Part shown: positions 30,928 to 39,897 of the stretch, piece by piece
Position numbering within the stretch: the first letter of the stretch is position 1
Layout of the letters: each line of letters opens with the position of its first letter
Assembly: GCF_009363155.1 (NCBI RefSeq)
Contig: NZ_CP045302.1
Location: 3,579,001 to 3,643,000 of the forward strand
Origin: Azotobacter salinestris
GTDB taxonomy: Bacteria; Pseudomonadota; Gammaproteobacteria; Pseudomonadales; Pseudomonadaceae
Direction of reading: 5' to 3'
Length of the DNA: 64,000 bases
Position numbers and translations under genes: made by a program
The notes under the pieces: model-generated
What the model was told of the DNA's origin: nothing
The model's database searches: none
Seen by the model: only the letters and a program-made list of their open reading frames with translations

Positions 30928-31568
30928 CGCCGGCCCAGCCGGTGCAGCTCCTCCGCCTCGACGATGCGCACCCCGTCCTCCTCCTCCAGGGCCAGGCGCC
31001 ACAGGGCGCGGGCCAGGGCGCAGGGATCGATGGCACGGTAATGGCTAGGCGTCAGGCGCAGCAGCGGATCGCTCAGTTGGTCGAGCAGGCGCAGTTCGTT
31101 GCGCGGGCCGAGCAGCGGGGTCGGCCGGGCGATCGTCAGCTGCGGCCAGTCCTGGGCCTTGAGGCCTTCCTCCATTTCGCCCTTGACCCGGCAGTAGGGG
31201 CGCGACGCGCGGGGATCGGCGCATTGCGCGCTGATCACCAGCAGGTGGCGGGCGCCCAGCTCGCGGGCGCGGCGGCCGAAGGCCAGGACCAGGTCGCGGT
31301 CGATGGCGCCGAAGGCCTCCTGGCTGCCGGCCTGCTCGGCGCTGCTGCCGAGGCAGCAGAAGGCGGTGTCGATCGGCCCGCTCAGGCGTGGCAGCAGTTC
31401 GGCCAGCGCCCCCTGGGGGTTTTCCAGGCGCGGATGTTCGGCCAGCGCCCGAGGTGCAGGGGCCAGCACCCGGGCGATGGTCGGTTCGGTGAGCAGGCGG
31501 TCGAGCAGGTGCTCGCCGGCCAGGCCGGTGGCACCGGCAAGGAGGATGTGCTGGGGCGTCAGGTACAT
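30924..31568 (-). CDS. NAD(P)-binding Rossmann protein, TIP30/CC3-like
   Basis: A 214-residue short-chain-dehydrogenase-like protein. The dinucleotide loop is [14 protein letters not shown] near 9-22, followed by [44 protein letters not shown] (with the Tyr-x3-Lys pair) and [10 protein letters not shown]. This is the pattern of HTATIP2/TIP30-like and YbjT-like oxidoreductases. Substrate unknown. GAGGA seven bases upstream supports the ATG at 31568. It runs into the mini-protein gene tail to tail. Confidence 0.8.
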   Translation of the reverse strand: MYLTPQHILLAGATGLAGEHLLDRLLTEPTIARVLAPAPRALAEHPRLENPQGALAELLPRLSGPIDTAFCCLGSSAEQAGSQEAFGAIDRDLVLAFGRRARELGARHLLVISAQCADPRASRPYCRVKGEMEEGLKAQDWPQLTIARPTPLLGPRNELRLLDQLSDPLLRLTPSHYRAIDPCALARALWRLALEEEDGVRIVEAEELHRLGRR

Positions 31569-31752
31569 GGGGCGGTCCTCGCGCAAGGTGATGTCGGACA
31601 GCTGGCGCGCATGCGCTCCGTGCATCGGCCAGTACAGGCGTTTCGCTTGTTGTTATGGGTTCCAGTGTGGCCCAAACCCCCTGTCCCTGCCCGGCAGCCC
31701 TGGCAGGGGCCGGATCGGCCGTCGCGCTTTATGGCGAGCGGCCCTGCCTGCC

Positions 31753-31758
31753 TATAAT
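31753..31758 (+). promoter_or_regulatory. Probable -10 element of lrgA
   Basis: Perfect TATAAT 84 bp before the lrgA ATG in otherwise GC-rich DNA. No good -35 hexamer is visible at 16-18 bp, so an activator may be needed. Confidence 0.5.
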
Positions 31759-31841
31759 GGGCCCTTTTCCGGCCGCCTGCCCCGGGGCGCGTTCTGCTCC
31801 GGCGATATTTTCCTGGCGGCGGCCCGACCTCGGAGGTTCAT

Positions 31842-32204
31842 ATGTTGTTGCGAGGCCTCACCTGGCTGGTGATGTTCCAATTGCTCGGCACGGCCATCCA
31901 GGCGCTCTGCCTGCCCATGCTGCCGGGACCGATCATCGGCCTGCTGCTGCTGTTCGTCTATCTGGTCTGGCGCGGCGAGGTGAGTGCGCCGGTCCAGGAG
32001 GCCGCCAGCAGCCTGCTGCGCTATCTGCCGCTGCTGCTGGTGCCGCCGGCGGTGGGGGTGATGGCCTATGCCGGGGCCATCGCCGCCGACTTCTGGGCCA
32101 TCGCCGGGGCGCTGCTGCTGTCCCTGCTGGCCTCGCTGGCCTTCGTCGGCTGGTTGATGCAGCGGCTGATCGACCGTCAGGCAGGCGGGGAGGGCGAGGC
32201 ATGA
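31842..32204 (+). CDS. lrgA: Holin-like protein LrgA/CidA
   Basis: A 120-residue inner-membrane protein with four hydrophobic segments and the family signature LPGPIIGLLLLF near 26-37 and LRYLPLLLVPPAVGVM near 59-74. CidA/LrgA proteins act with LrgB in controlling murein hydrolase activity, or, in other proposals, export of small organic acids. CGGAGG five bases upstream. Overlaps lrgB by four bases. Confidence 0.9.
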   Translation: MLLRGLTWLVMFQLLGTAIQALCLPMLPGPIIGLLLLFVYLVWRGEVSAPVQEAASSLLRYLPLLLVPPAVGVMAYAGAIAADFWAIAGALLLSLLASLAFVGWLMQRLIDRQAGGEGEA

Positions 32205-32917
32205 GCTTCGACTGGCACGGGGCCTGGCAGGCGCTGGTGCAGCATCCGCTGTTCGCCTTCGGCATCACCCTCGGCGCCTACCAGTTGGCGGTGGCCGCCT
32301 ACGAGAAGACCCGCTGGGTGTTCCTGCAGCCGGTGCTGGTGTCGATGCTGCTGGTGATCGGCGTGCTGCTGGCCTGCGGGGTGGAGTATGCCGCCTATCG
32401 CGACGGCGCGAAGATTCTCACGGTATTCCTCGGCCCGGCCACGGTGGCGCTGGCCGTGCCGCTGTTTCTCAACCTGAAGCGGATCCGCCTGCTGTTCTGG
32501 CCGGTAGTGCTGACCCTGCTGGTCGGCGGCCTGTTCACCACCCTGCTGGGCATCGGCCTGGCCTGGCTGTTCGGCGCCGAGCGCCTGATGCTGATGACCC
32601 TGGCGCCGAAGTCGGTCACTTCGCCGATCGCCATGCTGGTGTCCGAGCAGATCGGCGGGGTGGCCGGCCTGGCGGCGGTGTTCGTGCTCATCACCGGCAT
32701 CCTCGGTGCGGTGTTCGGCCCTGGGCTGCTGCGTCGCTGCGGGGTGCGCCATCCGGCTGCGCTGGGTATCGCCCTGGGCCTGACTTCCCATGCGGTGGGC
32801 ACCTCGCGGGCGCTGCAGGAGGGCGAGGAGTGCGGCGCCTTCGCCGCCTTGGGGATGAGTCTGATGGGGGTGCTCACCGCGGTGCTGCTGCCCCTGAGCG
32901 TGGCCATGGTCGTCTGA
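32201..32917 (+). CDS. lrgB: LrgB-family membrane protein
   Basis: A 238-residue polytopic protein, partner of LrgA. Family blocks seen: FLGPATVALAVPLF near 75-88, LAPKSVTSPIAMLVSEQIGG near 136-155, ITGILGAVFGP, and GLTSHAVGTSRALQEGEECGAFAALGMSLMG near the end. It starts inside the lrgA stop (ATGA). The Lon-N gene follows nine bases later, so the three genes are probably one transcript. Confidence 0.92.
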   Translation: MSFDWHGAWQALVQHPLFAFGITLGAYQLAVAAYEKTRWVFLQPVLVSMLLVIGVLLACGVEYAAYRDGAKILTVFLGPATVALAVPLFLNLKRIRLLFWPVVLTLLVGGLFTTLLGIGLAWLFGAERLMLMTLAPKSVTSPIAMLVSEQIGGVAGLAAVFVLITGILGAVFGPGLLRRCGVRHPAALGIALGLTSHAVGTSRALQEGEECGAFAALGMSLMGVLTAVLLPLSVAMVV

Positions 32918-32926
32918 GGTGGCGTG

Positions 32927-33517
32927 ATGGACTTTCCGCTGTTTCCCCTGAACACCGTGCTGTTTTCCGGCTGCCGGCTGGATCTGTCGATCTTCGAGGC
33001 GCGCTATCTGGACATGCTCAGCCGCTGCCTGCGCCAGGGCACGGGCTTCGGCGTGGTGTGCATCCTCGAGGGCGAGGAGGTCGGCGAGGCGGCCAGCCGC
33101 TTCGCCGCGCTCGGCTGCGAGGCGCTGATCCGCGACTGGCAGCAGCGCCCCGACGGGGTGTTGGAGATCCGTGTCGAGGGCGCGCGGCGTTTTCGCGTCA
33201 ATCGCGCCGAGGTGCGGCGCGACCAGCTGACCGTCGCCGAAGTGGACTGGCTGCACGAGGTCCAGACGGCGCCGCTGGCCGCCGAGCACGCCGACCTGGC
33301 CACCCTGCTGCAGGCGCTGGCGGAGCACCCGCTGGTCGAGGCGCTGGGCATGGGCGGCACGCCGACGGATCAGCAGGCGCTGGCCAACCAGCTGAGCTAC
33401 CTGCTGCCGTTCGCGGCGGAGGACAAACTGAAGTTGCTGGCGATGGGCGATCCGGCACGCCGCCTGGACTACATCCGGCAACTGCTGGAGCACCTGCAGG
33501 GCGAGGCGCCGGTCTGA
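32927..33517 (+). CDS. Lon N-terminal-domain protein (substrate-binding LON)
   Basis: A 196-residue stand-alone LON N-terminal domain without ATPase or protease parts: FPLFPLNTVLFSGCRLDLSIFEARYLDM at the start (read as short blocks FPLFPLNTVLF and IFEARYLDM), and a C-terminal helical bundle (ANQLSYLLPFAAEDKLKLLA). Such YcaM/PUA-like proteins are assumed to bind substrates for proteolysis, but no role is proved. GTG at 32924 or ATG at 32927 could start it; GAGGTGG lies just upstream and I prefer the ATG. Confidence 0.82.
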   Translation: MDFPLFPLNTVLFSGCRLDLSIFEARYLDMLSRCLRQGTGFGVVCILEGEEVGEAASRFAALGCEALIRDWQQRPDGVLEIRVEGARRFRVNRAEVRRDQLTVAEVDWLHEVQTAPLAAEHADLATLLQALAEHPLVEALGMGGTPTDQQALANQLSYLLPFAAEDKLKLLAMGDPARRLDYIRQLLEHLQGEAPV

Positions 33518-33562
33518 GCCGGCTGCTGGCTCCGGTCCGGGCGCCTCTGCGAAGACGCTCGG

Positions 33563-35371
33563 TCAGAGCTGGTAGACCGTCGCCTGCCAGGGCTGCAGCG
33601 ATACGCTTGCGGCGCCGGGCTGCACCGGCTGTTGCGCGGCGCCGTTGTCCAGCAGCGTGGCGGCGATCTTCAGCCCCTCCGGCAGGTCGTAGGCGAGCGT
33701 CTCGCGGGTGAAGTTGATCAGCACCAGATAGCGCTTGTCGTCGAGCGTGCGCGTATAGGCGAAGACCTTGGGGTTGGCCGGATCGAGATCCCGGAACTCG
33801 CCATGGATGAGCGCGGGGATCTGGCGGCGCACCTCCATCAGGCGGCGATGATGGTGGTAGACCGAGCCGGCGTCGTCGACCTGAGCCGTCGCATTGATCT
33901 GCGGGTAGTTCGGATTGACCGCCAGCCAGGGCGTGCCGGTGGTGAAGCCACCGTTCGGCGCCGCGCTCCACTGCATCGGGGTGCGGGCGTTGTCGCGGCT
34001 GGTCTGGCGCAGGTGGGACAGGTATTCCTCCGCCGACACCTTGCCGCTTTCCACGAAGTCGTGCCATTGACCCTTCACTTCGACGTCGTCGTAGTCCTCG
34101 ATGCCGTGGAAGGGATAGTTGGTCATGCCCAGTTCGTCACCCTGGTAGAGGAAGGGCGTGGCGCGCTGGGTGAGCATCATGGTCGCCAGCGCCTTGGCCG
34201 AGACGGCGCGCCATTCAGGACTGTCGTCGCCGAAATGGGAGACGGTGCGGGGATTGTCGTGGTTGGTCAGGAAACTGGTGTTCCAGCCATGGCTGCCACC
34301 GGTGCGGTCGATCTGCGCATAGGTCGCCTTGAGTTCGGGCAGCGTCCAGTCCTTCTTGCGCCACCCGTCGCGATCGAGCCGGACCAGATCGAAATGGAAA
34401 ATCATGTCGAGTTCGCGGCGGCGCGCGTCGGTGAGCAGCGGGGCCTGCTCGAAGGTGATGCCGAAGGCCTCGCCGACCGTCATGGCGTCATAGCGGGACA
34501 GGACCTCGCGGTTCATCTCCTGAAGATACTGGTGGACGCGAGGGCCGTTCGCGTAGACGAACTCGGGGTGGGCCAGGGCTTCCGGGCGCAGGTCGGGCAG
34601 GCCGTCCTGCTTGGAGATGAAGGGAATCACGTCCATGCGGAAGCCGGACACGCCCTTGTCCAGCCAGAAGCGCATGATGTCGTAGACTTCGGCGCGGACC
34701 TTGGGGTTTTCCCAGTTCAGGTCGGGCTGCTTGTCGGCGAAGTAGTGGAGATAGTACTGCCCGGTGGCCTCGTCCTTCTTCCAGGCCGAGCCGCCGAAGA
34801 ACGACGGATAGTTGTTCGGCGCAGCGCCGTCCTTGCCGTCGCGCCAGACGTAGTAGTCGCGATAGGGGTTGTCCTTCGACTGGCGGCTCTCGACGAACCA
34901 GCGATGCTCGTCGCTGCTGTGGTTGACCACCAGATCGATGATCAGGCGCATGCCGCGCTTCTTCATGCCGGCGAGCATGCGGTCGAAGTCGTCCATGTTG
35001 CCGAATTCGCTCATCACCTTGCGGTAATCGCGGATGTCGTAGCCATTGTCGGCGTTGGGCGAGTCGAAATGCGGGCTCAGCCAGATCGTGTCGACGCCCA
35101 GCGTCTTCAGGTAATCCAGCTTCGCCGTGATGCCGTTCAGATCGCCGATGCCGTCGCCGTTCGTGTCGTTGAACGAGCGTGGGTAGATCTGATAGACGAC
35201 CGCCTCTTTCCACCAGGGTGTGCCGGGGCGGGCGGCCGAGGTTTCCGGAGTATCCTCTTTCGCCGTGTCGCTGCTTGTGCTCGGGGCCGGGGCCCCCATT
35301 GCCGCTTGGCATATGGCCAGAGCGCCGATCACGATGCTCAACAGGGTTTTGCAAGAGCTTGCCGTCTGCAT
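33563..35371 (-). CDS. Exported GH13 alpha-glucosidase
   Basis: A 602-residue glycoside hydrolase of the oligo-1,6-glucosidase/trehalose-6-phosphate hydrolase branch of GH13, with a signal peptide (cut near AAMGA-PAPS) and a short Thr/Ser linker before WWKEAVVYQIYPRSF. Catalytic residues are seen in GFRMDV (nucleophile Asp), MTVGEAFG (acid/base Glu) and TNHDNPR (third Asp); DTNGDGIGDLNG is the calcium-type loop. Cytoplasmic location is usual for this branch, so export is notable. AAGGA precedes the ATG. The promoter lies in AT-rich DNA unlike the surroundings, suggesting acquisition. No transporter or sugar regulator is adjacent. Confidence 0.88.
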   Translation of the reverse strand: MQTASSCKTLLSIVIGALAICQAAMGAPAPSTSSDTAKEDTPETSAARPGTPWWKEAVVYQIYPRSFNDTNGDGIGDLNGITAKLDYLKTLGVDTIWLSPHFDSPNADNGYDIRDYRKVMSEFGNMDDFDRMLAGMKKRGMRLIIDLVVNHSSDEHRWFVESRQSKDNPYRDYYVWRDGKDGAAPNNYPSFFGGSAWKKDEATGQYYLHYFADKQPDLNWENPKVRAEVYDIMRFWLDKGVSGFRMDVIPFISKQDGLPDLRPEALAHPEFVYANGPRVHQYLQEMNREVLSRYDAMTVGEAFGITFEQAPLLTDARRRELDMIFHFDLVRLDRDGWRKKDWTLPELKATYAQIDRTGGSHGWNTSFLTNHDNPRTVSHFGDDSPEWRAVSAKALATMMLTQRATPFLYQGDELGMTNYPFHGIEDYDDVEVKGQWHDFVESGKVSAEEYLSHLRQTSRDNARTPMQWSAAPNGGFTTGTPWLAVNPNYPQINATAQVDDAGSVYHHHRRLMEVRRQIPALIHGEFRDLDPANPKVFAYTRTLDDKRYLVLINFTRETLAYDLPEGLKIAATLLDNGAAQQPVQPGAASVSLQPWQATVYQL

Positions 35372-35454
35372 GAAATTTTCCTTTTCCGGGGCTTGGATTC
35401 TTGTTGTTCAGCGCTTCCCGCTTGCGGCCAAGGCCGTGCGAAGCAGACAGGGGG

Positions 35455-35530
35455 CGTCAAGCCTCCTCTTTTTCAGAGAATATACGTGGATTTCGTTATG
35501 ATAAAACGATTCAGCATAATGATATCGAGA
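35455..35530 (-). promoter_or_regulatory. AT-rich promoter pocket of the alpha-glucosidase gene
   Basis: About 75 bp with far more A/T than the region, containing minus-strand TATATT and TATCAT -10-like hexamers and a 17-bp dyad TCGTT-N7-AACGA (35493-35509) that could be an operator. No strong -35 can be chosen. Confidence 0.4.
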
Positions 35531-35616
35531 TGCCGTCGCGTTCGGGCGTCGAGCCGTTGCCCAAGCGCCTGGCTCGAGGCCTGAAGAGCGCAGGCTCTCG
35601 AGGGAAGAGGCTGTCG

Positions 35617-36936
35617 TCAGCGGTAGCGATACATCGCCAGGGCTTCGGGCAGCGCCCAGGTGGCGATGCCGCCGAGCAGCGCCAGGCACAGCGGCACGAT
35701 CAGCCACCAGATGCGGGCGTCGACTCCCTCGAGTGGCGTCTTCCGCTGCACCAGGGCCAGGCTGAGGGCGCAGAAGCCGCCGGCGAGCAGGCCGCCGGCG
35801 ATGACGTCGGTGGGCCAGTGCACGCCCAGATAGACCCGTGACAGGGCGATGGTCACTGCCGGCAGGCAGGCCAGCAGCAGCCAGGTCAGGCGCATTCGCG
35901 GCGTCTGGCCGCGGCCGGCGAGGATGCCCAGGGTGAGGAAGAAGGCGAAGGCCGCCGAGCTGTGTCCGCTGGGCAGGCTGTAGCTGTGCAGCGGCTCGAT
36001 CAGGATCTCCGGTCGGCCGCGGGCGAACAGTGCCTTCAGGCTGCCGTTGGCCAGGGCCGTGCCGAGCAGGGTCATGCCGGCGAACAGGGCCGGACGCCAC
36101 TGCCGGGTGGCCAGCAGCAACAGGCCGAGCAGCGCGCCGGCATACAGCTGGGTGCTGAAGTCGCCCAGGCGGGTGATCAGCACCATTGCCTGGTCCAGGC
36201 CGGCGTGGCGCTGCTCCTGGATCAGCGTCAGCAGTCCCTGATCGAGCTCGCGCAGGTGGTTCCAGCCCAGCAGCAGGGTGCCGAGTGCCGCCAGGCAGAG
36301 ACCGGCGGCCAGCGGTGTCGCCCAGCGCCGGCGGCGCAGGCTGGTCTGCGCGATCAGGCCGAGGACCAGCGCCAGCCCTGCCGCCATCACCCCGGCATCG
36401 CTCCAGAAGCCGTCCGGCAGCGGCAGGCGCAGGGCGGCGCCGGTGGTCCAGCCCGGCAGCAGATAGGCCACCGCCCAGCCGGCGGCGGCCAGCAGGCTGA
36501 CGGCGACGAAGCGCGGCAGGGGCATGTCGAGCATGCCGGCGATCATCGGCAGCATCGGCCGTAGCGGGCCGATGTAGCGGCCGACCAGCAGGCTGACGAT
36601 GCCGTAGCGCTGGAAGTACACCTCGGCGCTGACCAGCCATTCCGGATGATCGCGCAGTAGCGGCAGGCGCCGGATGCCCTGATGGAAATGCCGGCCCAGG
36701 GTGTAGGAAATCGCGTCGCCGAGCAGCCCGCCGGCATAGCCCAGCAGCAGGGTCTGGCCGAGGGTCAGGGCGCCGCTGCCGGCCATCGCGGCGACCGCGA
36801 ACATCAGCACGGTGCCGGGAACGATGATGCCGAGTATCGCCAGGCATTCGACGCAGGCGATCAGGAAGATGGCCAGCCCCAGCCATTCGGGGTGGGTGGT
36901 CAGCCAGCCACTCAGGCTGTCGAGCCATGCGCTCAT
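35617..36936 (-). CDS. DedA-PAP2 fusion membrane phosphatase
   Basis: A 439-residue polytopic protein joining a DedA domain (about 1-200; [17 protein letters not shown] and the [19 protein letters not shown]-type block) to a PAP2 lipid phosphatase domain (about 230-420). The phosphatase motifs are intact: [19 protein letters not shown] and [12 protein letters not shown]. Probable role is dephosphorylation of undecaprenyl pyrophosphate or phosphatidic-type lipids at the membrane. Such fusions occur in pseudomonads. AAGGAG nine bases before ATG 36936. It is divergent from proA across 187 bp. Confidence 0.88.
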   Translation of the reverse strand: MSAWLDSLSGWLTTHPEWLGLAIFLIACVECLAILGIIVPGTVLMFAVAAMAGSGALTLGQTLLLGYAGGLLGDAISYTLGRHFHQGIRRLPLLRDHPEWLVSAEVYFQRYGIVSLLVGRYIGPLRPMLPMIAGMLDMPLPRFVAVSLLAAAGWAVAYLLPGWTTGAALRLPLPDGFWSDAGVMAAGLALVLGLIAQTSLRRRRWATPLAAGLCLAALGTLLLGWNHLRELDQGLLTLIQEQRHAGLDQAMVLITRLGDFSTQLYAGALLGLLLLATRQWRPALFAGMTLLGTALANGSLKALFARGRPEILIEPLHSYSLPSGHSSAAFAFFLTLGILAGRGQTPRMRLTWLLLACLPAVTIALSRVYLGVHWPTDVIAGGLLAGGFCALSLALVQRKTPLEGVDARIWWLIVPLCLALLGGIATWALPEALAMYRYR

Positions 36937-37083
36937 CGGACTGCGCTCCTTGTCGTGGGCCACGGAGGGGCGGGCTGCGGGCCGTGCCGCCCGGCGGTGC
37001 ATGATAACAGCCGGCGGCAGTCGCCGGGGTGCGTGCCTGCGACCTTCTGCCCGGGCACGCTGGGCGCAGGGCGGCAGTGTCGT

Positions 37084-37089
37084 TATAAT
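37084..37089 (+). promoter_or_regulatory. -10 element of the proA-led operon
   Basis: Perfect TATAAT 35 bp before the proA ATG. The matching -35 position (TGGGCG, 17-bp spacer) is poor. This would be the promoter for proA-nadD and perhaps the genes behind them. Confidence 0.6.
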
Positions 37090-37123
37090 CAGCCGTTTCC
37101 CCCCGACTGCCAGACCCGAGACC

Positions 37124-38389
37124 ATGACCGAGTCCGTGCTCGACTACATGACCCGCCTGGGCCGCGCCGCCCGCGAAGCCTCGCGGGTGCTCGCGCGCAC
37201 CAGCACCGCGCAGAAGAACCGTGCCCTGGAAGCCGCCGCCGCGGCCCTGGACGATGCCCGCGAGGCGCTCGCCGCGGCCAACGCGCAGGATCTGGCCGCC
37301 GGCCGCGCCAGCGGCCTGGACGAGGCCATGCTCGACCGTCTGGCGCTGACCCCGGCGCGCATCGACGAGATGATCGAGGGGCTGCGCCAGGTCGCCCGGC
37401 TGCCCGACCCGATCGGCGAGATCCGCGACATGCGCTACATGCCCTCGGGCATCCAGGTCGGCAGGATGCGCGTGCCGCTGGGGGTGATCGGCATCGTCTA
37501 CGAGTCGCGCCCGAACGTGACCATCGACGCCGCCAGCCTGTGCCTGAAGTCGGGCAACGCCACCATCCTGCGTGGCGGCTCCGAGGCCATCCACTCCAAC
37601 CAGGCGATCGCCCGCTGCATCCAGCTCGGCCTGGCCGAAGCCGGCCTGCCGGCAGCCGCCGTGCAGGTGGTGGACACCACCGACCGCGCTGCGGTGGGCG
37701 CGCTGATCAGCATGCCGGAATTCGTCGACGTGATCGTCCCGCGCGGCGGCAAGGGCCTGATCGAGCGCATCAGCCGCGAGGCGAAGGTGCCGGTGATCAA
37801 GCACCTGGACGGCATCTGCCACGTCTACATCGACGTCGCCGCCGACCTCGACAAGGCCATCCGCGTCGCCGACAACGCCAAGACCCAGCGTTTCGCGCCC
37901 TGCAACACCATGGAGACCCTGCTGGTGCATGCCGCCGTCGCCGCCCGCGCGCTGCCGCCGCTCGGCGATATCTACCGGGCCAAGGGCGTCGAGCTGCGCG
38001 GTTGCCCGCGCAGCCGCGAGCTGCTCGGTGCCGGCACCCTGGAGGCGAGCGAGGAGGACTGGTCCACCGAATACAACGCGCCGATCCTCTCGGTGCGCGT
38101 GGTGGATTCGCTGGACGAGGCCATCGCCCACATCAATCATTACGGTTCGCACCACACCGACGCCATCGTCACCGAGAGCTTCACCGACGCACGGCGCTTT
38201 CTCGCCGAGGTGGACTCCAGCTCGGTGATGGTCAACGCCTCGACGCGCTTCGCCGACGGCTTCGAGTACGGTCTGGGTGCGGAGATCGGCATCTCCACCG
38301 ACAAGCTGCACGCCCGCGGTCCGGTCGGTCTGGAGGGCCTGACCAGCGAGAAGTACGTCGTGTTCGGCGATGGCCACGTGCGCGGCTGA
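37124..38389 (+). CDS. proA: Gamma-glutamyl phosphate reductase
   Basis: A 421-residue enzyme reducing gamma-glutamyl phosphate to glutamate semialdehyde with NADPH in proline synthesis. Aldehyde-dehydrogenase-like fold with [43 protein letters not shown] and the catalytic Cys in [14 protein letters not shown]. The ATG at 37124 gives the family length; the frame is open upstream without homology. Its stop overlaps the nadD start by one base (TGATG). Confidence 0.97.
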   Translation: MTESVLDYMTRLGRAAREASRVLARTSTAQKNRALEAAAAALDDAREALAAANAQDLAAGRASGLDEAMLDRLALTPARIDEMIEGLRQVARLPDPIGEIRDMRYMPSGIQVGRMRVPLGVIGIVYESRPNVTIDAASLCLKSGNATILRGGSEAIHSNQAIARCIQLGLAEAGLPAAAVQVVDTTDRAAVGALISMPEFVDVIVPRGGKGLIERISREAKVPVIKHLDGICHVYIDVAADLDKAIRVADNAKTQRFAPCNTMETLLVHAAVAARALPPLGDIYRAKGVELRGCPRSRELLGAGTLEASEEDWSTEYNAPILSVRVVDSLDEAIAHINHYGSHHTDAIVTESFTDARRFLAEVDSSSVMVNASTRFADGFEYGLGAEIGISTDKLHARGPVGLEGLTSEKYVVFGDGHVRG

Positions 38390-39033
38390 TGGCGAAAAAG
38401 ATCGGAATTCTCGGCGGCACCTTCGACCCCATCCATATCGGTCATCTGCGCGGCGCCCTCGAGGTCGCCGAGCAGTTCGGCCTCGATGAGCTGCGCCTGA
38501 TTCCCTGTGCCCGCCCGCCGCACCGGCAGTCGCCGCAGGTATCGGCGGCCGACCGCCTGGCGATGGTCCGCTGCGCGGTCGACGGCGTGCCGCCTTTGAC
38601 CGTGGACGATCGCGAACTGCGCCGCGAGCGGCCATCCTATACCATCGATACCCTGGAATCCCTGCGTGGCGAGCTGGCCCCGGACGACCAGTTGTTCCTC
38701 CTGCTCGGCTGGGACGCCTTCTGCGGCCTGCCGAGCTGGCATCGTTGGCAGGAGCTGCTCGACCACTGCCACATCCTGGTCCTGCAGCGTCCGGATGCCG
38801 CCAGCGAGCCGCCGGAGGCCCTGCGCAACCTGCTGGCGGCACGCAGCGTCGGTGATCCGCAGGCCCTCGCCGGACCGGGCGGGAGCATCGCCTTCGTCTG
38901 GCAGACGCCGCTGGAGGTTTCCGCCACGCAGATCCGCGAGCGTCTGGCCAGCGGCTGCTCGGTGCGTTTCCTGGTACCCGACGCGGTACTGGCCTATATC
39001 CATGCGCACGGGTTGTACCCGGCGTCGAACTGA
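38389..39033 (+). CDS. nadD: Nicotinate-mononucleotide adenylyltransferase
   Basis: A 214-residue nucleotidyltransferase that joins NaMN and ATP to deamido-NAD. [12 protein letters not shown] at 9-20 holds the HIGH-type motif (HIGH here), and [12 protein letters not shown] near 183-194 is the ISSTxxR-equivalent. Coupled to proA by a one-base overlap. The downstream rsfS starts 20 bases later. Confidence 0.96.
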   Translation: MAKKIGILGGTFDPIHIGHLRGALEVAEQFGLDELRLIPCARPPHRQSPQVSAADRLAMVRCAVDGVPPLTVDDRELRRERPSYTIDTLESLRGELAPDDQLFLLLGWDAFCGLPSWHRWQELLDHCHILVLQRPDAASEPPEALRNLLAARSVGDPQALAGPGGSIAFVWQTPLEVSATQIRERLASGCSVRFLVPDAVLAYIHAHGLYPASN

Positions 39034-39053
39034 ACAATACACACGAGCCATCC

Positions 39054-39407
39054 ATGCAAAACGAACAATTGGTCCAACTGGCGATCGACGCCCTGGAAGA
39101 TCTCAAGGCCAAGGACATCACCGTCATCGATGTGCGCGGCAAGACCAGCGTCACCGACTTCATGGTGGTTGCCAGCGGCACCTCCAGCCGCCATGTGAAA
39201 TCCCTCGCCGACAATGTCCTGGAGAAGGTCAAGGAGCAGGGCGTGCGGCCGTTGGGCAGCGAGGGTCTGGAGGGCGGCGAGTGGGCGTTGCTCGACCTGG
39301 GCGACGTGGTGGTCCACGTCATGCAGGTCGCCACCCGCCAGTTCTACGACCTCGAGCGTCTCTGGCAGGGCGCGGAGCAGAGCCGGGCCCAGCACGGCGA
39401 GGAATGA
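39054..39407 (+). CDS. rsfS: Ribosome silencing factor RsfS
   Basis: A 117-residue Iojap-family protein that binds L14 of the 50S subunit and blocks subunit joining in starvation. The signature [22 protein letters not shown] is near 19-40 ([17 protein letters not shown]), then [16 protein letters not shown]. Followed seven bases later by rlmH. Confidence 0.96.
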   Translation: MQNEQLVQLAIDALEDLKAKDITVIDVRGKTSVTDFMVVASGTSSRHVKSLADNVLEKVKEQGVRPLGSEGLEGGEWALLDLGDVVVHVMQVATRQFYDLERLWQGAEQSRAQHGEE

Positions 39408-39414
39408 AGCTGCC

Positions 39415-39882
39415 GTGCGTCTGCGCCTGATCGCCGTGGGTTCGCGCATGCCGCGCTGGGTGGAGGAGGGCTGGCACGAGTACGCCAAGCGCCTGCCGCC
39501 CGAGCTGGCCCTCGAACTGGTGGAAATCCCCCTGCACACCCGGGGCAAGAATGCCGACGTGGCCCGCCTGATCCGCCAGGAGGGCGAAGCCATGCTGGGC
39601 AAGGTGCAGCCGGGCGAGCGCATCGTCACCCTCGAGGTGAACGGCAAGTCCTGGAGCACCGAGCAGCTGGCCGCCGAGCTGGATCGCTGGCGGCTCGACG
39701 CACGCACCGTCAACCTCATGGTCGGCGGCCCGGAAGGCCTGGCCCCGGAAGTCTGCGCGCGCAGCGAGCAGCGCTGGTCGCTGTCGCCGCTGACCCTGCC
39801 GCATCCTCTGGTCCGCATCCTCATCGGCGAGCAGATCTACCGCGCCTGGACCCTGCTGTCCGGGCATCCGTATCACAAGTGA
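39415..39882 (+). CDS. rlmH: 23S rRNA (pseudouridine-1915-N3)-methyltransferase
   Basis: A 155-residue SPOUT methyltransferase modifying pseudouridine 1915. The knot-forming block is [13 protein letters not shown], and the C-terminus [22 protein letters not shown] is nearly invariant in the family. The start is GTG at 39415, giving [13 protein letters not shown] at the N-terminus and exactly the family length. GGCGAGGAA upstream, inside the rsfS tail, supports it. Confidence 0.96.
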   Translation: MRLRLIAVGSRMPRWVEEGWHEYAKRLPPELALELVEIPLHTRGKNADVARLIRQEGEAMLGKVQPGERIVTLEVNGKSWSTEQLAAELDRWRLDARTVNLMVGGPEGLAPEVCARSEQRWSLSPLTLPHPLVRILIGEQIYRAWTLLSGHPYHK

Positions 39883-39897
39883 CCGCGGTTTGCGCAG

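Noticed and set aside
35408-39334. Minus-strand open frame of 1308 codons
   Set aside because: It runs antisense to proA, nadD and rsfS and in the wrong frame through the DedA-PAP2 gene; composition is that of a high-GC shadow frame.
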